Source: Lentisphaerota bacterium
GTDB lineage: Bacteria > Verrucomicrobiota > Kiritimatiellia > RFP12 > UBA1067
DNA: 21,183 nucleotides
Assembly (NCBI GenBank): GCA_015061765.1
Contig: SUVZ01000017.1
Span: forward strand, 1 to 21,183
Direction of reading: 5' to 3'
Notes under the pieces: generated by a model
Seen by the model: the letters and a program-made list of their open reading frames with translations, nothing else
What the model was told of the DNA's origin: nothing
Database searches by the model: none
Shown: one piece after another, positions 6,057 through 12,839 of the stretch
Layout: each line of letters starts with the position of its first letter
Position numbering within the stretch: the stretch's first letter is position 1
Made by a program: the position numbers and the translations under genes

Positions 6057-7463
6057 ATGAACAACAATAAAACTTCTTCATTCAGGTGGGTCGTGTGTGC
6101 GATGCTGTTCGCCGCAACGACCGTCAACTATCTCGACCGCCAGGTCCTCTCCCTTACGTGGAAGGACTTCATTGCCCCGGAGTTCAAGTGGACCGACAAC
6201 GACTACGGCACGATCACCGCCGCGTTCTCGCTGATCTACGCGCTCTGCAATCTCTTCGCCGGAAAGTTCATCGACTGGCTCGGCACGAAGAAGGGGTATC
6301 TCTGGGCAATCTTCATCTGGTCCTTGGGTGCGTGCCTTCATGCAGTCTGCGGCGTGGGCGCCGTCAAGATCGCCTCGCTTGCCGCAATCTCCATGACCAC
6401 CGTGTCCGTGTGGCTCTTCCTCGCCTGCCGTGCGGTTCTCGCGCTCGGTGAAGCAGGAAACTTCCCGGCGGCGATCAAGGTGACGGCGGAGTACTTCCCC
6501 AAGAAGGACCGTGCGTTCTCCACGTCGATCTTCAACTCTGGTTCGTCCGTCGGCGCGCTCGCCGCCCCCGCCACGATTCCGCTCATCGCGAAGTTCTGGG
6601 GATGGGAGATGGCCTTCATCATCATCGGTGCCCTCGGCTTCCTCTGGATGGGATTCTGGATGTGGCTCTACAGGAAGCCCTCCGAGAACAGCCGCGTGAA
6701 TGCCGCCGAGCTCGCGTACATCAATTCAGACTCCGATTCCGAGGCTGAGGCGAAGACTTCATCCGCCAATGCCGAAGGTCCTAAGATCTCCTACCTCAAA
6801 GCCTTCGGCCTTCGCCATACCTGGTCGCTCATTCTTGGCCGCTTTCTCACCGATGGCGTGTGGTGGTTCTTCCTCTTCTGGACGCCCGGATACCTCTCCG
6901 ACCAGTTCGGGTACCGCAGCGACTCCGGCATGGGCATGGCGCTCATCATCACGCTCTATGCGATCGTCACGTTCGTCTCGATCTATCTCTGCAAGCTCCC
7001 CACGTTCTTCGTGGACAAGCGCGGCATGAACCCCTACGAAGGCCGCATGGTCTCGATGTTCATCTTCGCATGCTTCCCGCTTCTCGCTCTTGCGGCTCAG
7101 CCGCTCGGTGCGTTCAGCGCATGGTGGCCGGCGATTCTGATCGGTCTTGCCTGTGCGGGTCATCAGGCCTGGAGCGCCAATGTGTACTCTGTCGTCGGCG
7201 ACATGTTCCCGAAGTCCACGATAGCAACGCTCACCGGCATTGCCCAGTTTGCCGCCGGCTGCGGAAGCTTCATGGTCAACAAGAGCGCGGGCAAGCTCTT
7301 CACCTACGCCGCGGAGCAGGGAGAGGCGTTTGCGTTCCTCGGCTATACGGGCAAGCCCGCCGGCTACATGGTTGTGTTCTGCTACTGCGCCGTTGCGTAC
7401 CTCATCGGCTGGATGTGCATGAAGACGCTCGTTCCGAAGTACAAGCCCGTGGTGCTCGACTGA
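6057..7463 (+). CDS. MFS transporter, ACS family, hexuronate (ExuT-like) type
   Basis: A 468-residue inner-membrane secondary transporter with about twelve hydrophobic segments. The N-terminal VNYLDRQVLSL, the loop FIDWLGTKKGY after helix 2 (an MFS motif A equivalent), and LALGEAGNFPAAIKVTAEYFP-KKDRAFSTSIFNSGSSVGA match the anion:cation symporter family, and within it the glucuronate/galacturonate transporters. A hydrophilic, Ser/Asp/Glu-rich central loop (about residues 220-245) separates the two six-helix halves. The start is fixed by the promoter: the -10 box ends 8 nt upstream and there is no Shine-Dalgarno. Codon choice is strongly C-ending (ATC, TTC, CTC, GCC), more than in the neighbours, suggesting high expression. 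It probably leads an operon with the acyltransferase and isomerase. The exact sugar acid is unproven. Confidence 0.85.
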   Translation: MNNNKTSSFRWVVCAMLFAATTVNYLDRQVLSLTWKDFIAPEFKWTDNDYGTITAAFSLIYALCNLFAGKFIDWLGTKKGYLWAIFIWSLGACLHAVCGVGAVKIASLAAISMTTVSVWLFLACRAVLALGEAGNFPAAIKVTAEYFPKKDRAFSTSIFNSGSSVGALAAPATIPLIAKFWGWEMAFIIIGALGFLWMGFWMWLYRKPSENSRVNAAELAYINSDSDSEAEAKTSSANAEGPKISYLKAFGLRHTWSLILGRFLTDGVWWFFLFWTPGYLSDQFGYRSDSGMGMALIITLYAIVTFVSIYLCKLPTFFVDKRGMNPYEGRMVSMFIFACFPLLALAAQPLGAFSAWWPAILIGLACAGHQAWSANVYSVVGDMFPKSTIATLTGIAQFAAGCGSFMVNKSAGKLFTYAAEQGEAFAFLGYTGKPAGYMVVFCYCAVAYLIGWMCMKTLVPKYKPVVLD

Positions 7464-7500
7464 GAGCCCGGCCCTTTGGATGATTTGAAGGAGCCCTAGT

Positions 7501-8406
7501 CTGGCGAAGAAATCCAAAGGCGCGGCGTTGACCGAATATGCGCTGCTCAGGACGGCGTGCGCAGTGGTCAACGCAATACCGTATCCCCTTGCCTGTGCAC
7601 TGGCGAGGGGATTTGCTTGGTTTCTGGTGGATGTCGTCCGCTTTCAGCGCAGGCGCACGTTCGACCGGATCAGGGGGTGTTTCCCCGGGATGACGGATCG
7701 TGAAGTCCATCGCATCGCCGTTATGTCTCTCTCGAATGTCCTCATGAGCGCGGTCGAGATGATTCGCGCCTCTCGTCTGGACAGGAAGTGGATTGAGGCG
7801 CACGTAAAGGATGTGCATGTCTATGCGGAGCGTCTGAAGGCGATTGCGGACGAGGGGAAGGGTGTTGTGATAATGGTTCCGCACAGCGGAAACTGGTACA
7901 TGGCGGCCTGGGCTATGGCGCGTTGCGGAGTGCCGCTTTTCGCCATCGCCGCAAAACAGCGCAATCCCTACATCGATGCATGGATGAACCGCCAGTACGG
8001 CGATGGTCTGGATGTGGTCGAGCGCGGAAGCGCACGCGTAATGGCGGAGATCAAGGCGCGTCTGTCGAAAGGGCAGTGCTTCGCCATCCTTCCCGACCTG
8101 CGTGTTCCCGCGAAAGATGTAGAGGTGCCGTTTTTGAACGGAACGGCGAACGTCTCGCATGGAGGTGCGTCATTTGCTACAGCGGTCGGCGCACCGGTTG
8201 TAGTGGCGATCATGCGGCGCGAGAACGGAAGGCATGTGTTCGACCATCTTGCGACGCTTCGTCCGGACCCGGAGAAGCCTCGCAAGGAGGAGTCGATTCG
8301 TCTTACCCGTGAGACGATGGCTCTTCTTGATGATGCGATACGGAAAACGCCGGAACATTGGTTCTGGTACAACAAACGCTGGATACTTCAGCCCGTGCGC
8401 GGCTGA
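7501..8406 (+). CDS. LpxL/HtrB-family lauroyl (lipid A) acyltransferase, probable CTG start
   Basis: Membrane-associated acyltransferase of the lysophospholipid/lipid A late-acyltransferase family. From the CTG at 7501 it is 301 residues and begins (M)AKKSKGAALTEYALLR, with a hydrophobic N-terminal segment. The family active-site block is PHSGNWY (127-133): His128 is present, but the acidic residue expected at the sixth position of the H-x4-D/E motif is Tyr133. Later blocks are typical: LPDLRVPAKDVEVPFLNG, GGASFATAVGAPVVV, and the C-terminal WFWYNKRWILQP. AAGGAG (7488-7493) lies 7 nt before CTG 7501, and no ATG or GTG exists in frame nearby. TTG at 7528, with a weaker AAAGG, is the alternative and would give 292 residues. 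Its presence implies an LPS-type outer membrane. It is 37 nt after the MFS gene and 20 nt before manA. Confidence 0.82.
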   Translation: MAKKSKGAALTEYALLRTACAVVNAIPYPLACALARGFAWFLVDVVRFQRRRTFDRIRGCFPGMTDREVHRIAVMSLSNVLMSAVEMIRASRLDRKWIEAHVKDVHVYAERLKAIADEGKGVVIMVPHSGNWYMAAWAMARCGVPLFAIAAKQRNPYIDAWMNRQYGDGLDVVERGSARVMAEIKARLSKGQCFAILPDLRVPAKDVEVPFLNGTANVSHGGASFATAVGAPVVVAIMRRENGRHVFDHLATLRPDPEKPRKEESIRLTRETMALLDDAIRKTPEHWFWYNKRWILQPVRG

Positions 8407-8426
8407 CAGGCAGCGTGGGAGAGAAT

Positions 8427-9089
8427 ATGGAACGGCAGAGACATGACAAGCTTTGGGGCTTTGAGGATTGGCTCTACGATGACGGCAAGGTTCTCATAAA
8501 GCGCATCTGCGCGGATATGCGGCTGAGCGTGCAGGTGCATCCGAATGACGATACGGCCAAGACTGTCGGCGGCAGGGCGAAGACGGAGATGTGGCGCGTG
8601 CTGAAGGACGGACCCATCTTTGCCGGATTCAAGCCTGGCGTGACGGCTGATGATGTCGTCCGTGCCGTGGACGACGGATCCTTCGAGGAACTGCTTGTCC
8701 GTTTCGACGCCAAGGTCGGCGAATGCTATTTCATACCGGGCGGACTCGTCCATGCCATTGGCGAAGGGACTTCGGTGTTCGAGGTGCAGCAGTCGAGCGA
8801 CACGACGTTCCGCCTCTATGATTGGGGCCGTGTTGACGCAAAAGGAAATCCACGCAGACTCCACGTGAAGGAGGCTTTGGCGGCGATGGATCTTTCGTTG
8901 CCGCCGCCTGTCCCGGGCAGTTCCGTGAATTGCGCATACTTTGCATTCAGCACCCATGCGGCAGGCGAATTGCCGCCGGCCGGACAGCGCCGCGTGGTAT
9001 ACGACCCTGTCGCAGACGCGATCGTTGAACTTGCGCCATCGGCTCCGGCGGAGTTCCGCAACGAAGTCTTTTCGGTGACGATCCATTAA
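8427..9089 (+). CDS. manA: Type I mannose-6-phosphate isomerase, short form
   Basis: Zinc-dependent cupin enzyme interconverting mannose-6-phosphate and fructose-6-phosphate, linking sugar use to GDP-mannose supply. Metal ligands are visible: Gln36 and His38 in SVQVHPND, Glu54 in KTEMWRVL, and His109 in PGGLVHAIGEGT, followed by the diagnostic EVQQSSDTTFRLYDWGRVD. At 220 residues it is clearly shorter than the roughly 310-residue bacterial enzymes: the N-terminal segment before the first cupin strands is reduced to about 30 residues and the C terminus ends soon after the second cupin. The ATG at 8427 follows GGGAG (8417-8421). The frame is open further upstream, but only over the end of the acyltransferase. 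It is the last gene of the MFS-acyltransferase-manA unit. Confidence 0.9.
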   Translation: MERQRHDKLWGFEDWLYDDGKVLIKRICADMRLSVQVHPNDDTAKTVGGRAKTEMWRVLKDGPIFAGFKPGVTADDVVRAVDDGSFEELLVRFDAKVGECYFIPGGLVHAIGEGTSVFEVQQSSDTTFRLYDWGRVDAKGNPRRLHVKEALAAMDLSLPPPVPGSSVNCAYFAFSTHAAGELPPAGQRRVVYDPVADAIVELAPSAPAEFRNEVFSVTIH

Positions 9090-9313
9090 ATCTCCGTCGC
9101 GCTGTGGCGTCAAGGGTTTGCCTATCTTAATTCAAAGATTGTCAACATAAAAACGGTTACGCCGAAAAATCGGCGTTTCCGGTGTTTGCATGCGCGCTCA
9201 CCATCTTCTTGCAGGAGATGAAGCCGATAAAGTTCTCTGTTGTGCAGCCTCTATACGCCAATGAAATCGCGAAGATGGGGGAAGGCATCCGTTTCCAGAT
9301 TGATGCTCTCCGC
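9090..9313. other. Intergenic region between convergent manA and psd
   Basis: About 220 nt with a terminator-like hairpin at 9159-9176 and no gene I can support. A plus-strand frame through 9182-9466 runs antisense into psd and has no family resemblance. Confidence 0.5.
9159..9176 (+). terminator. Hairpin downstream of manA, probable terminator
   Basis: ACGCCGA (9159-9165), AAAA loop, TCGGCGT (9170-9176), then TT. A 7-bp stem with a short T-run, 70 nt after the manA stop. Probably terminates the plus-strand operon. Confidence 0.5.
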
Positions 9314-9353
9314 GATTGCCGTCACGAACACGTGACGGCAATCTGCTCTCCGC
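9304..9353. repeat. Perfect 13-bp inverted repeat flanked by exact 10-bp direct repeats, at the psd 3' end
   Basis: GATTGCCGTCACG (9314-9326), 4-nt loop, CGTGACGGCAATC (9331-9343), bounded immediately on both sides by TGCTCTCCGC (9304-9313 and 9344-9353). The psd stop codon (9324-9322) lies in one arm. It may serve as a transcript-end hairpin for psd; no T-run follows on either strand. The flanking repeats have the layout of a target-site duplication around a tiny hairpin element, or of a slippage product. Confidence 0.7.
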
Positions 9354-10197
9354 AGCATACGCGTGTTTCGAGTCCATTGGCTGAGTTTCGGATCAGGTCA
9401 TCATCGAATTTGAGCGATCCGGCCTTTGCTATCAGAATCACCGTGGATCCGCCAAATTTGAAATAGCCTTTCTCGTCGCCTTTTGCGTGTTCACTGCCGT
9501 CGTATGTCTGGATGATCGTTCCGACTCCGAACGCGCCAACGTCAACGAGCCAGTAGCGTCCAAAGTCCGCATCGCAGGCAAGTATCTGTCGTTCGTTGTC
9601 GGCGTATATGTCGGGGCGTCGAACCAGTGCAATGGGATTTACAGAGTGGTATTCGCCAGGTATCACGCGAATCTTTTCCGGCGTGCGGCATGCATACGGG
9701 AAGTGAAACCGGTGATAGTCGACAGGGGCTAGACGTATCACCGCGATGTCGTATGCCCCGTCTGGTACATCTGGACCGAATACTTCTCTGAGGCGGCGTG
9801 TCGCGCCCTTTAGCGGGAAGGGGGTGTCTGCATCGGCGTTCAGATACAGCATGAGCCGTCCGTCCGCAGGGCTGACCATCCCGCCGCCGACAGGGCGTGC
9901 TCCCGGTTTCAGCTTCCGTGTGAAGAATGCGTTGAACGAAGGGTAACTCGAGATGGGGTGTTCAGCCTCGTCCGCCTTGCATCCGGGAATCGCAGCCAAC
10001 GACGCTATGGCCTTGCGCGACTTCGGAGAGTCGTAATACCAGCCCATGATTGCGGATATGGCCTTGGATCCGAAAAGGACTGGCCATAGCGTTCTCCCGA
10101 GAAGCGTTTCGTATGCGAAGCGCAGAGCTCCATCACCCATTACGGATTCGGTGATTTTTTCGCCGGAGGCACGGTCAATGTATTCAACTGCTTTCAT
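9322..10197 (-). CDS. psd: Phosphatidylserine decarboxylase proenzyme
   Basis: Makes phosphatidylethanolamine from phosphatidylserine at the inner membrane. The 291-residue proenzyme resembles the longer bacterial (type II) forms. Family features: SFNAFFTRKLKPGARP (87-102), VSPADGRL (108-115) with catalytic Asp112, DYHRFHFP (160-167) with catalytic His165, NERQIL (201-206), VDVGAFGVGTI (218-228), and the self-cleavage site GGST (249-252), where cleavage before Ser251 would yield the pyruvoyl group. GGST replaces the commoner LGST. The ATG at 10197 is chosen because an extended -10 ends exactly 7 nt upstream and no Shine-Dalgarno is present. The last residues, IAVTCS, are encoded within the inverted repeat at the 3' end; GEQIA still matches the usual GE-x-IG ending. 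Divergent from murF. Confidence 0.94.
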   Translation of the reverse strand: MKAVEYIDRASGEKITESVMGDGALRFAYETLLGRTLWPVLFGSKAISAIMGWYYDSPKSRKAIASLAAIPGCKADEAEHPISSYPSFNAFFTRKLKPGARPVGGGMVSPADGRLMLYLNADADTPFPLKGATRRLREVFGPDVPDGAYDIAVIRLAPVDYHRFHFPYACRTPEKIRVIPGEYHSVNPIALVRRPDIYADNERQILACDADFGRYWLVDVGAFGVGTIIQTYDGSEHAKGDEKGYFKFGGSTVILIAKAGSLKFDDDLIRNSANGLETRVCCGEQIAVTCS

Positions 10198-10204
10198 GCC
10201 TCAA

Positions 10205-10213
10205 ATTATATCA
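10205..10213 (-). promoter_or_regulatory. Extended -10 promoter of psd, likely leaderless
   Basis: TGATATAAT at 10213-10205 on the minus strand, identical to the NamZ-family -10. The hexamer ends 7 nt before the psd ATG at 10197. No convincing -35. Confidence 0.6.
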
Positions 10214-10273
10214 TAGACATTGCCCCACGGCGCGATTGTGTTTGTGGATGATTGCGCCAAAAGCTGTTCATTG

Positions 10274-10282
10274 TGTTATAAT
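10274..10282 (+). promoter_or_regulatory. Extended -10 promoter of murF, likely leaderless
   Basis: TGTTATAAT at 10274-10282; the TATAAT hexamer ends 7 nt before the ATG at 10290, with CGGGCGC between and no Shine-Dalgarno. A possible TTGCGC -35 lies at 10252-10257 with a 19-nt spacer. Confidence 0.6.
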
Positions 10283-10289
10283 CGGGCGC

Positions 10290-11474
10290 ATGGATTTCAA
10301 ACCTTATGAATATTCGGGAGTGGTTTTCGACTCCCGCAAAGTTACGCCAGGATGCCTGTTTGCGGCACTTCCAGGGGCGACCGTTGATGGACATGCCTTT
10401 GTCAGGCCGGCTTTTGAGAAGGGGGCGAAGGGGATTCTCGTCAGGAAGGACCGGGCGCACGAGTTCATCGGGCCTGAATCAGATGCTCTGATTCCAGTGG
10501 ATGATGTCAAGGTTTCGCTTACCGAAACGGCGCGGGCGTACCGCAAGACTTTGAAGGCGAAGGTTGTAGGCATAACGGGAAGCGCCGGCAAGACGACGGT
10601 CAAGGAGTTCACGGCTGCGTTTCTGCGCGCCAAGGGCAGGACTCACGCGACGGCCGGAAACTACAACAATGACCTTGGTCTTCCGATTACGATATTGGAA
10701 TGTCCTCCCGATGCCGAGTTTCTCGTCCTTGAGATGGGAACTAACCATCCTGGGGAGATTGCCCACCTTGTCGGGATTGGATGTCCAGATATCGGAATAA
10801 TATCGTCCGTCGGCACGGCGCACATTGAATTTTTCAAGACACAGGATGGGATTGCAGAGGAAAAAGGGACACTTTTCCGTTCTCTTCCCGAACAGGGCAT
10901 TGCCGTTCTTGGTGCGAATAACGACCGTTTCGAAATGCTCAAGGGCATGTGCCGATGCCGTACCGTAGTATCTGACGGAACAGCTCCGTTTGAGTGTCCG
11001 TTGGTTGGCGAATACAACCGATGGAACATGTCGTTGGCTTGGAACTGCGCAAGGGAACTCGGTGTTTCCGAGGCAGGGGCATTTGGTGCGCTTGAGGGAT
11101 TTGCTCTTCCCGGAGACCGATGGCGCACAAGTGAGCGCGACGGTATTACGTTCATATCAGACTGCTATAACGCGAATCCGACGTCAATGATTGTAGCGTT
11201 GGAGGCTTTTGCCGCTGAGCCTTGCCGGGGAAGAAGGGTTGCTGTCCTGGGCGACATGTTTGAACTTGGCGACGTGAGTGCAACTCTTCATGAAAAAGTG
11301 AAGGACAAGGCTTTGTCATTGGGATTGGACAAGGTAGTGTTCGTCGGTGAGAACTTCGGCGGCGTTTCGTTTGACGAGGCAAAGGCAGACCTTTTCTCAT
11401 ATGTGAGGTCTGGGGATTCCGTCCTGTTGAAGGCATCGCACGGAATGGCATTGGGACGTATGCTTGAACCATGA
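10290..11474 (+). CDS. murF: UDP-MurNAc-tripeptide:D-Ala-D-Ala ligase MurF
   Basis: Cytoplasmic Mur ligase that adds D-Ala-D-Ala to the peptidoglycan precursor. 394 residues, on the short side for MurF (usually about 450). N-terminal VVFDSRKVTPGCLFAALPG (11-29) is the MurE/MurF-type UDP-substrate domain; the ATP P-loop GSAGKTT is at 97-103; TAGNYNNDLGLP (121-132), LEMGTNHPGEI (147-157), EYNRWN (241-246) and DCYNANPTSM (291-300) follow in the expected order; the C-terminal domain carries AVLGDMFELG and KASHGMALGRMLE. A longer frame opens at 10236, but it would place the promoter inside the gene; the ATG at 10290 gives the normal MurF N terminus and sits 7 nt below the -10. The stop overlaps the murD start (ATGA), implying translational coupling. 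Confidence 0.93.
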   Translation: MDFKPYEYSGVVFDSRKVTPGCLFAALPGATVDGHAFVRPAFEKGAKGILVRKDRAHEFIGPESDALIPVDDVKVSLTETARAYRKTLKAKVVGITGSAGKTTVKEFTAAFLRAKGRTHATAGNYNNDLGLPITILECPPDAEFLVLEMGTNHPGEIAHLVGIGCPDIGIISSVGTAHIEFFKTQDGIAEEKGTLFRSLPEQGIAVLGANNDRFEMLKGMCRCRTVVSDGTAPFECPLVGEYNRWNMSLAWNCARELGVSEAGAFGALEGFALPGDRWRTSERDGITFISDCYNANPTSMIVALEAFAAEPCRGRRVAVLGDMFELGDVSATLHEKVKDKALSLGLDKVVFVGENFGGVSFDEAKADLFSYVRSGDSVLLKASHGMALGRMLEP

Positions 11475-12811
11475 ACGCGGTAATTCTTGGAAACGGCGGT
11501 AGCGGAAAGGCGGCGGCGGAGCTTCTGCGCCGTGAGGGGTGGCGTGTGACCGTGCTTGATGGCACGGATGCATGGCCTGAGGGCGCATGGGATCTGTGCG
11601 TGACAAGTCCAGGTGTGCCTATGGACCATCCATGGCAGAATGCTGCCCGTTCGCATGGTGTTCGTATCATGTCGGAACTTCAACTCGGGGCAGAACGTTA
11701 TCGTGCCCTCGGCGGCAGAATGCTGGCCGTAACAGGCAGCAAAGGCAAGAGTTCCGTTGTGAAGCTCGTTGCGGATGCACTTGGAGGCATTCCATGCGGA
11801 AACTACGGCAAACCGCTTTGTGAGGTCGTGCTTGACTTTGTGGACTTTATGGGGACAGACCCTGAGAAAACGAAGGGACAAACCATAGGAAATGAAGGGA
11901 CAGACCCTAGGGCGGTTGTATATGGCTCTAAATTGCCTATCGCAATCGTGGAAATCAGCAGTTTTCAGTTGGAGACGACTGAATTGCCGCCAGATACGTT
12001 TGAAGCGGCGGCGATTCTTAATCTTCAGGAAGACCATCTTGATCGACATGGTACTGTCGCGAAATACCATGCACTAAAACGAAAGCTTCTCGACTTTGCC
12101 TCTGTGAAAATCGTGGGGACAGACCCCGAGAATGATGGATATGGAATGGTGTCAGGTGTTTCGAAGAGGGAAAAAACGGATAAGAACTGCGATTTGTTTG
12201 CAGACTGTTATTTTGACAACCCTATATTGCGGGACAATGGACTGTCTGCCGTTGCATTGATGAAAGCGGTTGGACTTGCAGACGATGCCATAAGGGCTGC
12301 GTTTATGAGGTTTGAGGCATTACCGCATAGGATGCAGACAGTCGGCGTGCATGATGGAGTGGCATGGGTAGACGACTCCAAGGCAACGAGCATATCTGCC
12401 TTGATTGCGGGTGTCACAATGGCATATTCTCGCTTAGGGTCTGTCCCCAGGGTGAGGTTGATTGCGGGCGGATTGGCGAAGGGGGATGATCCGGCCATGG
12501 CACGGGAGTGTCTGGCCAAAGGAGTCGCGAAGGTTTACCTTATCGGACAATGCGCAACGGCATTTGCCGAGGCATGGAAGGATATTGTTCTTTGCGAGGT
12601 GTGCGGTACTATGGATGTGGCCGTGGCCGAAGCAAAGAACGATTCAAGAGAAGGGGATTGCGTCCTTCTGTCACCGGGCGCGGCAAGTTTTGATCAGTTC
12701 AAGAGTTATGGCGAGCGGGGGGACCGTTTCGCATATCTGTCTGCGCATTGCAGATGCGACGTGAACCATACTGTGTCCGTAGACAGTCATCAAGGACATC
12801 GATTGACCTAA
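11471..12811 (+). CDS. murD: UDP-N-acetylmuramoylalanine--D-glutamate ligase MurD, with in-frame repeat insertions
   Basis: Cytoplasmic Mur ligase that adds D-glutamate to UDP-MurNAc-L-Ala. 446 residues. VILGNGGSGKAAAELL (4-19), TSPGVP (45-50), P-loop VTGSKGKSS (87-95), GNYGKP (110-115), VEISSFQLETT (160-170), NLQEDHLDRHG (184-194), LPHRMQ (284-289), WVDDSKATS (299-307), LIAGGLAKGDD (330-340) and LLSPGAASFDQFKSYGERG (399-417) are all in order. Between GNYGKP and VEISSFQ there are about 30 more residues than in E. coli MurD, and this extra stretch (about 124-155) is made by three clustered copies of the GGGACAGACCC element. Further copies encode GTDP (216-219) and, inverted, GSVP (323-326). 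The tail after FAYLSAH (about 20 residues) also looks extra. No Shine-Dalgarno; it relies on the 4-nt overlap with murF. Confidence 0.93.
   Translation: MNAVILGNGGSGKAAAELLRREGWRVTVLDGTDAWPEGAWDLCVTSPGVPMDHPWQNAARSHGVRIMSELQLGAERYRALGGRMLAVTGSKGKSSVVKLVADALGGIPCGNYGKPLCEVVLDFVDFMGTDPEKTKGQTIGNEGTDPRAVVYGSKLPIAIVEISSFQLETTELPPDTFEAAAILNLQEDHLDRHGTVAKYHALKRKLLDFASVKIVGTDPENDGYGMVSGVSKREKTDKNCDLFADCYFDNPILRDNGLSAVALMKAVGLADDAIRAAFMRFEALPHRMQTVGVHDGVAWVDDSKATSISALIAGVTMAYSRLGSVPRVRLIAGGLAKGDDPAMARECLAKGVAKVYLIGQCATAFAEAWKDIVLCEVCGTMDVAVAEAKNDSREGDCVLLSPGAASFDQFKSYGERGDRFAYLSAHCRCDVNHTVSVDSHQGHRLT
11851..11863 (+). repeat. GGGACAGACCC element, murD copy 1
   Basis: GGGGACAGACCCT in the murD insertion region, translated GTDP (residues 128-131). 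Confidence 0.7.
11875..11884 (+). repeat. GGGACAGACCC element, murD copy 2, degenerate
   Basis: GGGACAAACC, one mismatch from the core, 23 nt after copy 1 and 22 nt before copy 3. It is read in a different frame from its neighbours (KGQT), so the conserved entity is the DNA and not the peptide. Confidence 0.5.
11897..11908 (+). repeat. GGGACAGACCC element, murD copy 3
   Basis: GGGACAGACCCT preceded by AATGAA, as in the hemA copy, translated GTDP (residues 143-146). Confidence 0.7.
12115..12127 (+). repeat. GGGACAGACCC element, murD copy 4
   Basis: GGGGACAGACCCC with perfect four-base arms around ACAGA, translated GTDP (216-219). It sits where other MurD proteins have a V-x-N-x-DD segment after the strand reading VKIV here. 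Confidence 0.7.
12437..12448 (-). repeat. GGGACAGACCC element, murD copy 5, inverted
   Basis: Plus strand GGGTCTGTCCCC, the reverse complement of the core, translated GSVP (323-326) just before the conserved LIAGG strand. The only copy in the opposite orientation. Confidence 0.7.
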
Positions 12812-12839
12812 AGGAAGTTTGAAAAAGGAGAAATTCATT

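Noticed and set aside
6759..7571. 270-residue minus-strand frame across the MFS gene and the acyltransferase start
   Set aside because: Antisense to conserved transporter sequence; Arg/Glu/His-rich and without domain signal.
9182..9466. 94-residue plus-strand frame between manA and psd
   Set aside because: Half of it is antisense to psd and the rest has no recognisable family; AGGAG before an internal ATG is likely chance.
10236..10289. Upstream extension of murF to an ATG at 10236
   Set aside because: It would place the TATAAT box inside the gene and add 18 residues before the normal MurF N terminus.
11851..12448. CRISPR array or simple tandem repeat in murD
   Set aside because: Units are 12-13 nt, irregularly spaced, in both orientations and within an open reading frame; no array structure.
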